Source: an uncultured Desulfuromonas sp. (lineage in GTDB: Bacteria; Desulfobacterota; Desulfuromonadia; Desulfuromonadales; Desulfuromonadaceae). Taken from it: a DNA stretch of 64,000 nt. Each line of letters starts with the position of its first letter. The first letter of the stretch is position 1. Location: assembly GCF_963678835.1 (NCBI RefSeq), contig NZ_OY787470.1:310001-374000 (forward strand), given 5' to 3'. Positions 1 to 9,473 of this stretch are shown in pieces. Both the position numbers and the translations under genes were made by a program. Below the pieces are notes generated by a model, which was not told the origin of the DNA, did not search any database, and saw nothing but the letters and a program-made list of their open reading frames with translations.

Positions 1-221
1 GCGTCCGCGTCTTGTTTGTCTGAGGTTAAGGCGAAACGTTGTTCGTGGATTCGTGCGGTATTGAACTGCGTCAGGATGTTGTTAACGGATTGCACATGAT
101 CCATATTGACGCTGATGGTGTCCATTCCCGATTTGCCGACCCGACCGACGATCATGGTCAGAACAAGCAGACAGATGAACGACAACAACAGCTTGCGGCC
201 GATACGCATCGATTTGAGCAT
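1..221 (-). CDS. methyl-accepting chemotaxis protein, N-terminal part
   Basis: Only the first 73 codons lie in the window; the gene continues past position 1. The protein starts with a basic segment (MLKSMRIGRKLLLSF), then a hydrophobic membrane helix at about residues 10-26 and a helical periplasmic stretch rich in N, D and Q. This is the usual start of a methyl-accepting chemotaxis receptor with a four-helix-bundle sensor. The ATG is preceded by a strong GGAGGG ribosome site. The signalling domain is not visible, so a histidine kinase with the same type of sensor remains possible. Confidence 0.6.
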   Translation of the reverse strand, partial: MLKSMRIGRKLLLSFICLLVLTMIVGRVGKSGMDTISVNMDHVQSVNNILTQFNTARIHEQRFALTSDKQDAD

Positions 222-450
222 GGAAACCCTCCAGACTAACATTTAGATAAGGTGTTAATGAGCCAGGCAGGTGCCTGGATTTAATTCGGTAAAGCCTGCA
301 TAACAATGATAAGGTGCGAAAAAGTTGACCCTCTACAGCGGTTGGGGTATTTTGCCACGGAATTTCACACGACAATTTCAGAATACTGATTCGTTCAGCT
401 CTTGTAAACAATATCCGGGCGATTTTAAGGTTTAATTTAAAGGTTTAATT

Positions 451-2037
451 ATGCAAAAACATTACCAGAAAGAAGTGGATAAACGGCGAACCTTCGGCAT
501 TATCAGCCATCCTGATGCCGGTAAGACCACGTTGACGGAAAAATTGCTGCTGTACGGCGGGGCGATTCAGATGGCTGGTGCCGTCAAAGCACGTAAGGCG
601 TCGCGTCATGCTACCAGTGACTGGATGGCCATGGAGCAGGAGCGTGGCATCTCCGTTACTTCCTCGGTAATGAAATTCAATTATCGCGACTACGAAGTCA
701 ATTTGCTCGATACCCCCGGCCACCAGGATTTCTCCGAAGATACCTACCGTGTTTTAACGGCGGTGGACAGTGCTTTGATGGTGATCGACAGTGCCAAAGG
801 GGTTGAAACGCAGACGCGCAAACTGATGGAAGTGTGCCGAATGCGCAACACGCCGATTCTGACATTTGTCAACAAACTTGACCGTGAGGGGTTGGCACCG
901 TTGGATATTCTCAGTGATATCGAAGAGACTTTACAGATTGAATGCGCCCCATTGAGCTGGCCCATCGGCATGGGCAAGCGTTTCAAGGGGACTTACAGCT
1001 TGTACAAAAAGCAGCTTCACCTGTTCTCGGCTCAGGAGAATGAGCGGATCAGCCAGGGGATTGTTATTGATGATATCAATGATCCGCAACTGGATGAACT
1101 GCTCGGTAGTCAGGCGGAGGAGTTGCGTGAGGACATAGAACTTCTGGAAGGAGCGGCCAATCCCTTTAGTCTGGAGGATTACCTCAAGGGTAACCAGACG
1201 CCGGTCTTCTTCGGTAGTGCCATCAATAATTTTGGTGTGCAGGAGATGTTGGATGCGTTTGTTGAGCTGGCGCCAACCCCGATTCCACGTCAGACGACGA
1301 CACGTGAAGTGTCTCCCTATGAGGAAGAGTTCAGTGGTTTTGTGTTTAAGATCCAGGCTAATATGGATCCAGCCCACCGTGACCGCATCGCGTTTATGCG
1401 CATCTGTTCCGGTCAGTTCAAGCGCGGCATGAAACTGAAACATCATCGTATCGGAAAAGATGTGACGATTGCCAATGCCACGATTTTCATGGCCCAGGAT
1501 CGCAGTCATGTCGAAGAAGCCTATGCCGGTGATATTATCGGTGTGCACAACCACGGCACCATCAAAATCGGTGATACGTTTACAATCAAGGAACCTCTGA
1601 AATTTGTCGGTATCCCCAGTTTTGCCCCAGAACACTTCCGCCGTGTCCGACTGAAGAATCCTCTTAAAACCAAACAGCTCGATAAGGGGTTGATTCAGTT
1701 GGCTGAAGAGGGTGCGGTACAATTGTTTCGACCGCTGCTCGGCAGTGATTACATTCTTGGTGCTGTTGGGGTGCTACAGTTTGATGTCATCATGTCACGT
1801 TTGCGTGCCGAGTACAGTGTTGATGCTGTGTATGAAAATGTGGATTACGCGACGGCACGCTGGGTGACCTGCGACGACAAGAAAAAGATGGAAGAGTTTG
1901 AAAAGCAGAACCGCAGTCAGCTGGCTAAAGATGCCGAAGGCAATCTATCTTTTCTGGCGTCGAGCGAATGGCGGTTGCAGCATACCATTGAGCAATGGCC
2001 GGATATAACCTTCCATAAGACGCGGGAGCATTGCTAG
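451..2037 (+). CDS. prfC: peptide chain release factor 3 (RF3)
   Basis: This is a translation-factor GTPase that removes RF1 or RF2 from the ribosome after peptide release. At 528 residues it has the family length. The GTP-binding motifs are clear: P-loop SHPDAGKTT at 19-27, switch I RGIS at 65-68, DTPGH at 87-91 and NKLD near 141. A domain II-like beta barrel follows, and the C-terminal third carries the RF3-specific fold. It is flanked by intergenic DNA and appears to be a single-gene unit. The ribosome site is weak, but the N-terminus aligns with the family start. Confidence 0.96.
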   Translation: MQKHYQKEVDKRRTFGIISHPDAGKTTLTEKLLLYGGAIQMAGAVKARKASRHATSDWMAMEQERGISVTSSVMKFNYRDYEVNLLDTPGHQDFSEDTYRVLTAVDSALMVIDSAKGVETQTRKLMEVCRMRNTPILTFVNKLDREGLAPLDILSDIEETLQIECAPLSWPIGMGKRFKGTYSLYKKQLHLFSAQENERISQGIVIDDINDPQLDELLGSQAEELREDIELLEGAANPFSLEDYLKGNQTPVFFGSAINNFGVQEMLDAFVELAPTPIPRQTTTREVSPYEEEFSGFVFKIQANMDPAHRDRIAFMRICSGQFKRGMKLKHHRIGKDVTIANATIFMAQDRSHVEEAYAGDIIGVHNHGTIKIGDTFTIKEPLKFVGIPSFAPEHFRRVRLKNPLKTKQLDKGLIQLAEEGAVQLFRPLLGSDYILGAVGVLQFDVIMSRLRAEYSVDAVYENVDYATARWVTCDDKKKMEEFEKQNRSQLAKDAEGNLSFLASSEWRLQHTIEQWPDITFHKTREHC

Positions 2038-2197
2038 TGTTCTGTCAATGCTAGAAATTCGAGTGAATGGCACAGCATCGTGCCATTCACACAAGGCGCG
2101 AGATCGGCGAAGTGGCCACTCTACTTCAAGATTTTGCAACGCAGTGGGAATGGTGCGAGGCAAAGCCAGACCCGAAGATTTAGTGTTGTCAGAGCAC

Positions 2198-2350
2198 GAG
2201 TCCTTGAACACCGTCAATTTTGTCATCGGAGTGCCCCCTGTAGGAGCGAATTTATTCGCGAATTGTTCTGGTCATTGATTCTTATCATGAGGGGAATTCG
2301 CGGCTGAAGCCGCTCCTACAATGGACAATTTCTACTATGCTGACGTATTA
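2198..2350. repeat. REP/BIME-like repeat, copy 1
   Basis: The core runs from 2239 to 2320 (82 bp). It begins TGTAGGAGCG and ends with the inverse CGCTCCTACA. Each arm holds its own small hairpin (GCGAAT/ATTCGC on the left, GCGGCT/AGCCGC on the right), so the element can fold as two hairpins or one long stem. Two more 82-bp copies occur at 29757-29838 and 58933-59014, with similarity extending into the flanks (about 40 bp upstream; about 25 bp downstream in copies 1 and 2). It lies between the converging ends of prfC and a histidine kinase. The end motif resembles REP sequences described in Pseudomonas. Confidence 0.8.
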
Positions 2351-2357
2351 GCCGGCT

Positions 2358-2464
2358 GTTGAAAAAGTCCCTTCCGGGGGGGGGGCTTTTCAACGGCGCA
2401 AGCCGAAAATGCGATTTCGGTCTTACTGACAAAATCAAGGACTTGAAAAACGGTCCTTGATTTT
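2358..2464. terminator. two stem-loops between convergent genes
   Basis: The first stem (2358-2394) pairs GTTGAAAAAG with CTTTTCAAC and contains a run of ten G. The second (2431-2464) pairs AAAATCAAGGA with TCCTTGATTTT perfectly. They sit between prfC on the plus strand and the histidine kinase on the minus strand, and the second stem could stop transcription from either side. There is no long U tract, so function is inferred from position and stem quality. Confidence 0.5.
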
Positions 2465-2517
2465 CAGTTGTTCGGAGGGTCGATCTGATTGCTCTGGCTG
2501 ATTTGTACGCTGGAGCC

Positions 2518-4632
2518 TCAGTCTCCAACCGTATTCTTTTGTTCCGCCACCGCCGTCTGCTGACCGTTTATCGGCAACTCCACAAAAAAGGTACTGCCCT
2601 TGCCCAGGGCACTCTCCACCCAGATTCGTCCGTGATGGGCGTTAACAATTTCGTTTACCAAAGTCAGCCCCAAACCGAGGCCGCCGGGGATACGTCGATC
2701 GCTGTCGTCTACCCGATAGAAGCGGTTGAAGATCTTCTCCTGATCCTGAGGCGGAATGCCGATCCCTTCATCCTTGATCCAGATAAACACATGGTCCTGG
2801 CTGACCCGTAACGATGTGGTGACGGTGCCACCGTCCGGGGAATATTTGACGGCATTGGACAGAATATTTTTAACGACCTGCTTGAGCCGTTTTTCATCGC
2901 CGGTGATTTGAGGAATATTGCCGGGACTGTTGAAAACCAGCTGGTGGTGTTCGGAAACCATGCGGAACAGGTTGACGGTGTCCTGAAGAAGCTCTTCCAA
3001 ATTCACAGGGGCGAAATGGTACGCCACCAATGCCGATTGCAGGCGCTGCAGATCGAGAAAGTCGTTCATCAATTCCTGCAGTCGTTCCATCTCTTTTTGA
3101 ATCGTCAGAAAATAGCTGTGACGTTCCGCTGCCGTGGTTTCATTGTTCTGCATGAATTCGACAAACCCCATGATCGCCGTGAGAGGAGTACGGATTTCAT
3201 GACTGACGGCAGCAACGGTTTCGCTCTTTAGTTTTTCGCTGCGTGTCTGTTCCGTGATGTCGTGCACCAGTTGCACCGCACCCAGCATTTCTCCTGCATG
3301 GATCAGCGGAGTAATGGTAATGCGGAAAAAGGAATTGGTCACTTCATCATGATAAACGTGATGGATGGCACTCTTCTCCGTGAGGGCCAGTTCTAATAAC
3401 GGAGAAGGCTCGCCGGCAACTGGCACCAGGTTTTTACGTTGCAGACTGTTTTTCAATGCGGAGCCGTAGCTGTTGGTGATGCGGCGTGCGGCCAGATTCT
3501 GTTTGCGGATATGGCCTTGTGGGTCAAAAATGGTGATGGCATCGGTGATGGATTCAAATGTGATCGACCACTCGTGCTCATTGGCGATCAGGTCTTGCTC
3601 AGCCTGTTGGCGTTCCTCAATTTCCTGATGCAGGGAGAGATTAATCTGCTCCAGTTCATCGGAGTGGACCATTACCTGTCGGGTCATGGGGCGTAGCATC
3701 ACGTACATGCCGAGGCCGCCAAGAAGTGTCAGGCCAATGGCAATGGCGATCACTGGCGTCAGCTTGACCCACAGGGTGTGGTAAAAACTGTTTTGATTAA
3801 CCAGAGTGGTCAGAACCCAGCCCATCTCCGGCATTGGTGCATAGGTCACGATACGCGGCTGATAGGTGTCGTCGGAGTTGTCTTCGAACAGGCCGCTGCT
3901 CGAAGTGATGGATTGAATCCATTGAGTTAACTGCGGACAGGTGCGGATTTTTTCAAGCTCGTTCCGGTCAAAATTGGCCGGTGACATCAACAGTTCCACA
4001 GAAGGGCGACGCTGCCATAAAAACGTTGCACCTTGCGTTCTCGCGAGAGTGCCGGAGAAGACCTGGTCGGTCAGTGGTGGTGCAAACAGGAGAATATCAG
4101 TACCGAGCCAGTTTTGGTTTTTAACGATGGGGGTTTTCACCACTAAGAGAATCTGGCCGTTAATTTCAACCGGTTTTAAATAAGGTTTTTCCGGGCTGGC
4201 CGACATGGGGTGTGTTCGTAATCGTTGCGGAATCTTCACTCCGAGCTGGGCGGCCACCTGACCATCACTGCATAGCCGAGTGATGCCGACCGCTTCAGGG
4301 ATGAACAACAGACCATCCGCCAAAAAATTCTCTGTGTTGTTGCGCAACTCGTCGAGGGGCAGGGTGCCCTCTTTATACTCTTTAAGCAGGTCACGGATGA
4401 AGCTGCGACTGGCCATCTGTTGTGCCAGGCTGATGGTTTTAATCAGATAACTTTTGACAATCAGTTGTTTGTTTTCAACCTGTTCAAGAAGATTGGCTTT
4501 CCAGTTTTCTTTCAGTATGCTGTATTGCGAGGCAACCGTCAGGCTGCCGATAGTGATGCAGATCAACAGCAGGCTCAAAACAACGTAAGCGATAAGACGT
4601 TTACGAAAATGGCTGGTGTCGAAAGTTTGCAT
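2518..4632 (-). CDS. PAS-domain sensor histidine kinase
   Basis: This 704-residue membrane kinase has a helix near 12-32, a periplasmic sensor of about 260 residues (probably a Cache-type ligand domain), a second helix near 290-312, a linker, a PAS domain at about 365-460, and a HisKA/HATPase core. The phosphorylated histidine is H478 in SHEIRTPLTAIMGF. The N box NILSNAVKYS and G boxes DEGIGIP and GGLGLGL are present. It should autophosphorylate and pass phosphate to a partner regulator, but no response regulator gene lies next to it. The ligand cannot be told from the sequence. The start has an AGGA ribosome site 7 bases upstream. Confidence 0.85.
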   Translation of the reverse strand: MQTFDTSHFRKRLIAYVVLSLLLICITIGSLTVASQYSILKENWKANLLEQVENKQLIVKSYLIKTISLAQQMASRSFIRDLLKEYKEGTLPLDELRNNTENFLADGLLFIPEAVGITRLCSDGQVAAQLGVKIPQRLRTHPMSASPEKPYLKPVEINGQILLVVKTPIVKNQNWLGTDILLFAPPLTDQVFSGTLARTQGATFLWQRRPSVELLMSPANFDRNELEKIRTCPQLTQWIQSITSSSGLFEDNSDDTYQPRIVTYAPMPEMGWVLTTLVNQNSFYHTLWVKLTPVIAIAIGLTLLGGLGMYVMLRPMTRQVMVHSDELEQINLSLHQEIEERQQAEQDLIANEHEWSITFESITDAITIFDPQGHIRKQNLAARRITNSYGSALKNSLQRKNLVPVAGEPSPLLELALTEKSAIHHVYHDEVTNSFFRITITPLIHAGEMLGAVQLVHDITEQTRSEKLKSETVAAVSHEIRTPLTAIMGFVEFMQNNETTAAERHSYFLTIQKEMERLQELMNDFLDLQRLQSALVAYHFAPVNLEELLQDTVNLFRMVSEHHQLVFNSPGNIPQITGDEKRLKQVVKNILSNAVKYSPDGGTVTTSLRVSQDHVFIWIKDEGIGIPPQDQEKIFNRFYRVDDSDRRIPGGLGLGLTLVNEIVNAHHGRIWVESALGKGSTFFVELPINGQQTAVAEQKNTVGD

Positions 4633-4811
4633 GAGTTCATCCTGTCAATGGGTAAAATCACTAACGTTTAACCTAGCATTGAATCGATAAAATGCAATAA
4701 AAAGACGTTGGAGCTAGCTGTTTTTTGTTTTGTGATATTAAGAACTTATAAGTGAATGTCGGCGGGATTAAGTTGCAATTGCGTTGACCGTCTCTAATCA
4801 GGAGAGAAAAA

Positions 4812-6302
4812 ATGACACAATTTTTTGTACATACTGTGACGTGCTGGGATGACCCGGTTGATTGCCGTATTGTTGCCATGACGGAACAAGGTTGGTCGTC
4901 GTTGCCGGTTGCTGAAGACACGCAGGAGGGTCGTCTTTTGCGACGTGCCCGTGAAGATGGTGAGTTTGCCGCAAAAAAAGGGCAAACCCTGTTGCTTCAT
5001 TGTGGTTGTGAGACCTCTCCTCGATTGCTTGTGGTCGGTTTGGGCGAACAGCAAGCCTTGTCGGTTGACGTCTGGCGTCAGACCGGTGCACTGGTTGTGT
5101 CCCAATTACGCAAAAAGAAACTGTCACGCTACCTGTTTGAGTGTGACACCTTTGCTGCTGAAAGTATTGGCGACGTGGCGGATGCCCTGCTGGATGGTGT
5201 GATGCTGGAGGCGTATCGCTATACGCGTTATAAAAAGCCCGAAGAGACGGAGCCGCAAGAGATGGTCTGCATCCTTAGTGGTATTGATGAGGAACTTCTT
5301 GGCGATGTGCAGGCTACCGTGGCTCAGCGTGAACAGATCAGTCGCGGAGTGTGGTTCGCCCGTGATCTGGTCAACGAGCCGAGCAATGTTAAAACGCCTG
5401 ACTATCTGGCTGAGCAGGCTTGGCAGGTTGCCGAGCAAACCGGCATGAAATGCACGATTCTCGGTCCGGCCGAACTCAAACGTCAGGGCTTTGGTGCGCT
5501 GTTGGCGGTGGCTCAGGGCAGCATTTGTGAGCCGCGTTTGATCTGCCTTGATTATCGCGGTGGCAGCGAAGATCAGGCTCCGGTGGTACTGGTGGGAAAG
5601 GGGGTCACCTTTGACAGCGGCGGTATCTCCCTCAAGCCCGGCGAGGGCATGGATATGATGAAGATGGACATGGCTGGCGGTGCAGCCGTGTTGGCTACCC
5701 TGTCTGTCGTTGCCCGTCTCAAGTTGCCGATCAATGTGGTTGGTGTTGTTCCCGCGGTTGAAAACATGCCGTCGGATCGGGCCACGCGACCCGGTGATAT
5801 TGTCACTTCGTTGTCGGGCAAGACCATTGAAATCCTCAATACCGATGCCGAAGGACGCTTGATTCTGGCCGATGCTTTGACCTGGGCGGCGCAATTCGAG
5901 CCAGAGGTGATGATCGATCTCGCAACTTTGACCGGGGCGTGCATTATAGCTCTCGGCCATCACAGCAGTGCCGTTGTCGGCAATGATGAACCGCTGATCG
6001 CCGCACTGCGTGAGGCTGGAGATGCTGCAGGGCAGCCGATTTGGCCGCTGCCGTTGTTTGACGGTTATCGTGAGCAGATCAAGAGTCAGGTCGCGGATGT
6101 GAAGAATATCGGTGGGCGACCAGCCGGAACGATCACTGCTGCGGCGTTCCTCAATCGGTTTACCGAAGAGCAACGCTGGGCGCATCTGGATATTGCCGGC
6201 ACCGCTTGGGAAGAGAAGGGTAAGCCGGGGCAGCCTGTTGGCGGTACCGGGGTTGGTGTGCGGGCGCTGGTGGAGTTTTTGAAGAAGCGGTGTGCCGAGT
6301 AG
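4812..6302 (+). CDS. pepA: leucyl aminopeptidase PepA (family M17)
   Basis: This two-metal cytosolic exopeptidase removes N-terminal residues from peptides. At 496 residues it has the family length. The C-terminal catalytic domain shows the metal-site signatures DSGGISLKPG (from about 268), KMDMAGGAAV (from about 284) and the M17 signature NTDAEGRL (from 343). The first 160 residues are the more variable N-terminal domain. AGGAG lies 9 bases before the ATG. It appears to be monocistronic and ends at a strong terminator. Confidence 0.95.
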   Translation: MTQFFVHTVTCWDDPVDCRIVAMTEQGWSSLPVAEDTQEGRLLRRAREDGEFAAKKGQTLLLHCGCETSPRLLVVGLGEQQALSVDVWRQTGALVVSQLRKKKLSRYLFECDTFAAESIGDVADALLDGVMLEAYRYTRYKKPEETEPQEMVCILSGIDEELLGDVQATVAQREQISRGVWFARDLVNEPSNVKTPDYLAEQAWQVAEQTGMKCTILGPAELKRQGFGALLAVAQGSICEPRLICLDYRGGSEDQAPVVLVGKGVTFDSGGISLKPGEGMDMMKMDMAGGAAVLATLSVVARLKLPINVVGVVPAVENMPSDRATRPGDIVTSLSGKTIEILNTDAEGRLILADALTWAAQFEPEVMIDLATLTGACIIALGHHSSAVVGNDEPLIAALREAGDAAGQPIWPLPLFDGYREQIKSQVADVKNIGGRPAGTITAAAFLNRFTEEQRWAHLDIAGTAWEEKGKPGQPVGGTGVGVRALVEFLKKRCAE

Positions 6303-6327
6303 ATCTAAGGTTTTTAAGCCATGGATG

Positions 6328-6368
6328 AGGCTCTCACAAATGTCTATGCTGGTTTTTTGTGAGAGCCT
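6328..6368 (+). terminator. rho-independent terminator of pepA
   Basis: A perfect 13-bp stem, AGGCTCTCACAAA paired with TTTGTGAGAGCCT, lies 25 bases after the pepA stop and is followed by TTTAAAATT. Confidence 0.85.
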
Positions 6369-7014
6369 TTAAAATTACACACTAAGGTCAAGATCGCCGG
6401 GTTTTCCCCGACATTCTTTTGAATGTCCGTTCCACATGATGCAGAAGCCCGCGTCACGTGGGTACCACCATAGTGAACGGATGAAGTTCGCCGGTGCGAT
6501 TCGTTGCGTATTACGAACCACTGAAGCTCAAGATCAAAGTCAAGGTCGCCGGGTTTCGTCCCGGCAGCCGACATCCTTTTGACTGGCCGCTCAAAAGGAT
6601 GCAAAAACCGGCTGAACACCTCCTGGCCCTCAGATTAACCGGCAATGCGTCTGTTTCCGTAATGCGTCACAGATTCGGCTCGCCGCCCTTTAGGTCGACG
6701 AATCGTGCAACGCATCATCTTTGGCGTAAAACGTTGATAACCAATTGAAGCTGCACTTTATTTCTTCCGTGGCACCGATCAAGCGGGCGGGACGGTGCCC
6801 GCCCTGCAGTCGCGTGTAATTGAGCAGCCAAGCCCTCCCGTTCAGCAGCACCGAACGCAATGAACGTCAGCGCAATGGTTGTCGGCAACCTGTTTGAGCG
6901 TTAGCGAGTTTTGCCGATATTGCGATGTAAGCGAATGGAGAGAGGGAACCCGGAGGGTGCAATGGCGGGAGTCGATTTTGCGGTACTTTTGTCGACGCAA
7001 AAGTGCCCCGAAGT
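6369..7014. repeat. long hairpin-rich dispersed repeat, unit 1 (with degenerate lead-in)
   Basis: The full unit is about 580 bp and begins near 6441; 6369-6440 is a decayed fragment of the same family. Module A carries a GCGGGC/GCCCGC-type hairpin (decayed here), CCGGG/CCCGG, and an 11-bp stem CATCCTTTTGA/TCAAAAGGATG (6572-6601). Module B carries GGGCGGG/CCCGCCC (6785-6804) and ends in a GTCGAC-containing stretch. Similar units follow at 7015, 24460, 26520 and 27105. Short open frames inside are not conserved as proteins. The unit lies between pepA and a cytochrome gene that converge. Confidence 0.85.
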
Positions 7015-7437
7015 GCGGGCGCGGAAGCCCGCGTCACGTGGGTACCAACATCGCGAACGGAAGAAGTTCGCCGGTGCGATTCGTTGCGTATTACGAACCA
7101 CTGAAGCTCAAGATCAAAGTCAAGGTCGCCGGGTTTCGTCCCGGCAGCCGACATCCTTTTGACTGGCCGCTCAAAAGGATGCAAAAACCGGCTGAACACC
7201 TCCTGGCCCTCAGATTAACCGACAATGCGTCTGTTTCCGTGATGCTTCACAGATTCGGCTCGCCGCCCTTTAGGTCGGCGAATCGTGCAACTCATCAGCA
7301 CTGGCGTAAAACGTTGATAACCTTTTACGCCTCTTTCTATTTCTTCCGTGGCACCGATCAAACGGGCGGGACGGTGCCCGCCCTGCAGTCGTGTGTTATT
7401 CAGCAGCCCAACCCTCCCGTTCAGCAGCACCGTAAAG
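7015..7437. repeat. long hairpin-rich dispersed repeat, unit 2 (truncated in module B)
   Basis: This is a direct repeat of unit 1, about 580 bp downstream and nearly identical over module A (for example 7075-7322 against 6495-6743). It keeps the 11-bp stem at 7152-7181. Module B stops after the cagcagcaccg stretch, just before the terminator of the tetraheme cytochrome gene. Confidence 0.85.
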
Positions 7438-7439
7438 GA

Positions 7440-7476
7440 AAAAAGGCTGATCCCCTATTAAGGAGTCAGCCTTTTT
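7440..7476 (-). terminator. rho-independent terminator of the ACT/def/cytochrome operon
   Basis: A perfect stem, AAAAAGGCTGA paired with TCAGCCTTTTT, lies 12 bases past the cytochrome stop codon. The run of T on the minus strand follows the stem directly. Confidence 0.85.
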
Positions 7477-7488
7477 CTACTGAAGGAT

Positions 7489-7821
7489 TCATTCACCCAG
7501 CCGCGAATAATCCAGCGTGTTCGCAGCCTCTTTGGGCTGATGACAGCCCTGACATTCCGTTGGCCCCGTCTGGCGGCTTTTATGGCAACTACGGCACAGC
7601 ATGTGGAAAATCTTGGCTCGACCAAAGGCATTGTTTTTCGGATGACACCGCCGACAACTCTCCGTTTTGGCGTGATGGCAGGTCTGGCACTCCACGTACA
7701 TCTTGTGCTCATCGTGATTGAAGCGCACCGTTCCGTGGCTGTTGGTCAGTTCCAGAGCGGCACTTTGCGTTATCCACAGCAGAACAAATACACCGGACCA
7801 TAGCACGCGATTCATGGTCAT
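7489..7821 (-). CDS. small periplasmic tetraheme c-type cytochrome
   Basis: This 110-residue protein has a signal peptide (residues 1 to about 22, ending SAA or ALE) and four CXXCH heme motifs: CQTCH, CRRCH, CRSCH and CQGCH. Spare His residues near the N-terminus (FNHDEHK) fit bis-His ligation, as in the cytochrome c3/c7 class. It should shuttle electrons in the periplasm. Its ATG overlaps the def stop codon (ATGA), and a terminator follows, so it is the last gene of an ACT protein / def / cytochrome operon. Linking a cytochrome to peptide deformylase by translational coupling is unusual. An alternative ATG is two codons downstream. Confidence 0.85.
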   Translation of the reverse strand: MTMNRVLWSGVFVLLWITQSAALELTNSHGTVRFNHDEHKMYVECQTCHHAKTESCRRCHPKNNAFGRAKIFHMLCRSCHKSRQTGPTECQGCHQPKEAANTLDYSRLGE

Positions 7822-8318
7822 TGCTTGCGTTTAAAAATATCGGCCTTGGGGTTGGAAACCCGGTCGAGAAACAACAGGCCGTCGAGGTGGTCAAGCTCGT
7901 GTTGAATGGCCACCGCTTCAAACCCTTTGCAGCGCACCACCTGATCCTGCCCCTCCTGGTCATAAAATTGGACGACAATCTCCCGCGCCCGTTCGACGTT
8001 GCCGGTGTAGTCGGGTACGCTCATGCAGCCTTCGCGCATCACTTTACTGCCGGTGGATTCGATAATCGTGGGATTGACCATGGTCATTAGACCATGATTG
8101 TGTTTTTTCCCCAACTTGCTGTTGGACACATCCACCACGGCAACCCGCTGACACACACCGATCTGCGGTGCGGCAATTCCCACCGAATGGCCGGAATCGT
8201 ACATGGTATCGATGAGATCCTGTACCAATGCGGCCGTGTCCGCATGGCCAACTTCAGCCGGTTGACAAACTTCCTTTAAGCGTGGGTCGGGATAGACCAG
8301 AACCTCACGTACTGCCAT
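7818..8318 (-). CDS. def: peptide deformylase
   Basis: This metal enzyme removes the formyl group from the N-terminal methionine of new proteins. All three motifs are present in the 166 residues: GIAAPQ at 47-52 (the usual form is GLAAPQ), EGCMS at 96-100 with metal ligand C98, and HELDH at 140-144 with two histidine ligands and the catalytic Glu. It begins one base after the stop of the ACT-domain gene and overlaps the cytochrome gene by 4 bases, so the three are one operon. The usual fmt partner is absent here. Confidence 0.95.
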   Translation of the reverse strand: MAVREVLVYPDPRLKEVCQPAEVGHADTAALVQDLIDTMYDSGHSVGIAAPQIGVCQRVAVVDVSNSKLGKKHNHGLMTMVNPTIIESTGSKVMREGCMSVPDYTGNVERAREIVVQFYDQEGQDQVVRCKGFEAVAIQHELDHLDGLLFLDRVSNPKADIFKRKQ

Positions 8319-8319
8319 G

Positions 8320-8859
8320 TTATAACTCCACTGGTGTCACTGTGCGCACCGAGATGTCGACACTGAGTTGTTTTTTCAGTTCAGCCATGATGTCTCTGAT
8401 GTCATCGCTCGTCATATTCTCCGGCAACAACGTTTCGCACATCATCACATAAACGGGACGTTCCGAGGAGCCGACCAGTTTGGTGTTGAGGTCGATGATG
8501 TTGATGTCGTTGTCGCTGAGCACCTTGGTTACCTGATAGACGATGCCGGGCTTGTCAGAACCGTACACCGAGATCATGCACAGCTCGCCGGGCAGCTCAG
8601 GCCGTTGTTCGCCACCGGGCTTTAAAGTGCGAACGAAGACCGACAACCCTTGTTCTTCCAGTTGGGCAAAGGCGGTAGCGATCTCATCGCGATCGGTAAT
8701 TGTGGGATGCGAAATGATCAGGATCATGGCGAACTGGCCGCCGAGGATGTTGTTGCTCGAATCGGCGATATTGCAACCAAGTTGGTAGAGAATTTCAGCA
8801 GTGCTGGAAACGATCCCAGGGCGGTCGCGGCCGATAATGGTCAGGGCAAAGTGTTGCAT
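8320..8859 (-). CDS. double ACT-domain regulatory protein (GcvR-like)
   Basis: This 179-residue protein holds two ACT domains, at about 3-75 and 95-165. Each opens with the typical strand and glycine pattern (LTIIGRDRPGIVSS, ISVYGSDKPGIVYQ). It resembles the glycine cleavage repressor GcvR and other small ACT proteins that bind amino acids. No catalytic or DNA-binding domain is present. The chosen ATG at 8859 has CTGGAGGAG just upstream; a longer open frame to 8937 lacks a ribosome site. It is the first gene of the operon with def. Confidence 0.8.
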   Translation of the reverse strand: MQHFALTIIGRDRPGIVSSTAEILYQLGCNIADSSNNILGGQFAMILIISHPTITDRDEIATAFAQLEEQGLSVFVRTLKPGGEQRPELPGELCMISVYGSDKPGIVYQVTKVLSDNDINIIDLNTKLVGSSERPVYVMMCETLLPENMTSDDIRDIMAELKKQLSVDISVRTVTPVEL

Positions 8860-9008
8860 GGCTCCTCCAGATATAAAGTCAAAATGGAAATATACCACGC
8901 TCGTTGCGTGGTGACCATAAAGGAATAGGGTGGTCAAGGCGCAGCGGGTTTGGTACCATTATTAACGGTTCCTCTCATTTTTCAAACCTGTTCGGGTGTT
9001 GTTCTGCC

Positions 9009-9473
9009 ATGAAAAAATTGTTTACACAATGCTGTCTGCTTGTGGCGGTGGCTGTAGTCGTGGGATTGGTCATTAATTTCCGACACTGGCAGAATTGCGC
9101 GGAACAAACATGTTTGACGCCACCGGAGGCAGGAGAGTATCAGCCTGTTCCTGTGGATGCGGAGCAGGTGATGCAGTGGCAGAAACAAAACCATCTGATC
9201 GTTGATGCCCGTTCTGTTGATGCCTATGCCGATGGGCATCTGCCCGCAGCGCGGTCAGCTCCGCGTGGTGACCGACGAGCCCTGTCCAGCGTGGTCGATT
9301 GCTGTCTGGTGCAGGAGCAGGTGCTGGTTTATTGCAGTGGGGAGCACTGCGATGATTCTTTTGTCGTCGGCGAAGAGCTGTTTCGCGCCGGTTTTACCAC
9401 CATATTGCTCTATGAAGGTGGCTTTGCCGACTGGCAACAACGTGGTTTTGCCGTAGAGCGGGGGATGCCGTGA
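9009..9473 (+). CDS. membrane-anchored rhodanese-like sulfurtransferase
   Basis: This 154-residue protein has an N-terminal membrane helix (about 5-23) and a rhodanese domain. LIVDARSVDAYADGHLPAA is the substrate-side motif, and the active-site loop is YCSGEHCDDS with catalytic C109. Extra cysteines occur at 30, 35, 98 and 99 in the exported part, so disulfide chemistry is possible. The next gene, of the MauE/DoxX type, begins inside its stop codon (GTGA). The chosen ATG is the one before MKKLF; the upstream open frame has no signal peptide. Confidence 0.8.
   Translation: MKKLFTQCCLLVAVAVVVGLVINFRHWQNCAEQTCLTPPEAGEYQPVPVDAEQVMQWQKQNHLIVDARSVDAYADGHLPAARSAPRGDRRALSSVVDCCLVQEQVLVYCSGEHCDDSFVVGEELFRAGFTTILLYEGGFADWQQRGFAVERGMP

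Noticed and set aside
2316..2528. A 70-codon frame between prfC and the histidine kinase
   Set aside because: It overlaps two stem-loops, has a ten-G run and shows no protein features.
6441..7437. CRISPR array or integron attC cassettes in the repeat clusters
   Set aside because: Units are about 580 bp, directly joined, without short regular repeats and unique spacers, and without cassette genes or an integrase.
6879..7721. A 280-codon frame across the long repeat
   Set aside because: It runs through repeat modules into the antisense of the tetraheme cytochrome gene. The repeats vary in ways that do not keep a reading frame, while the hairpins are kept.
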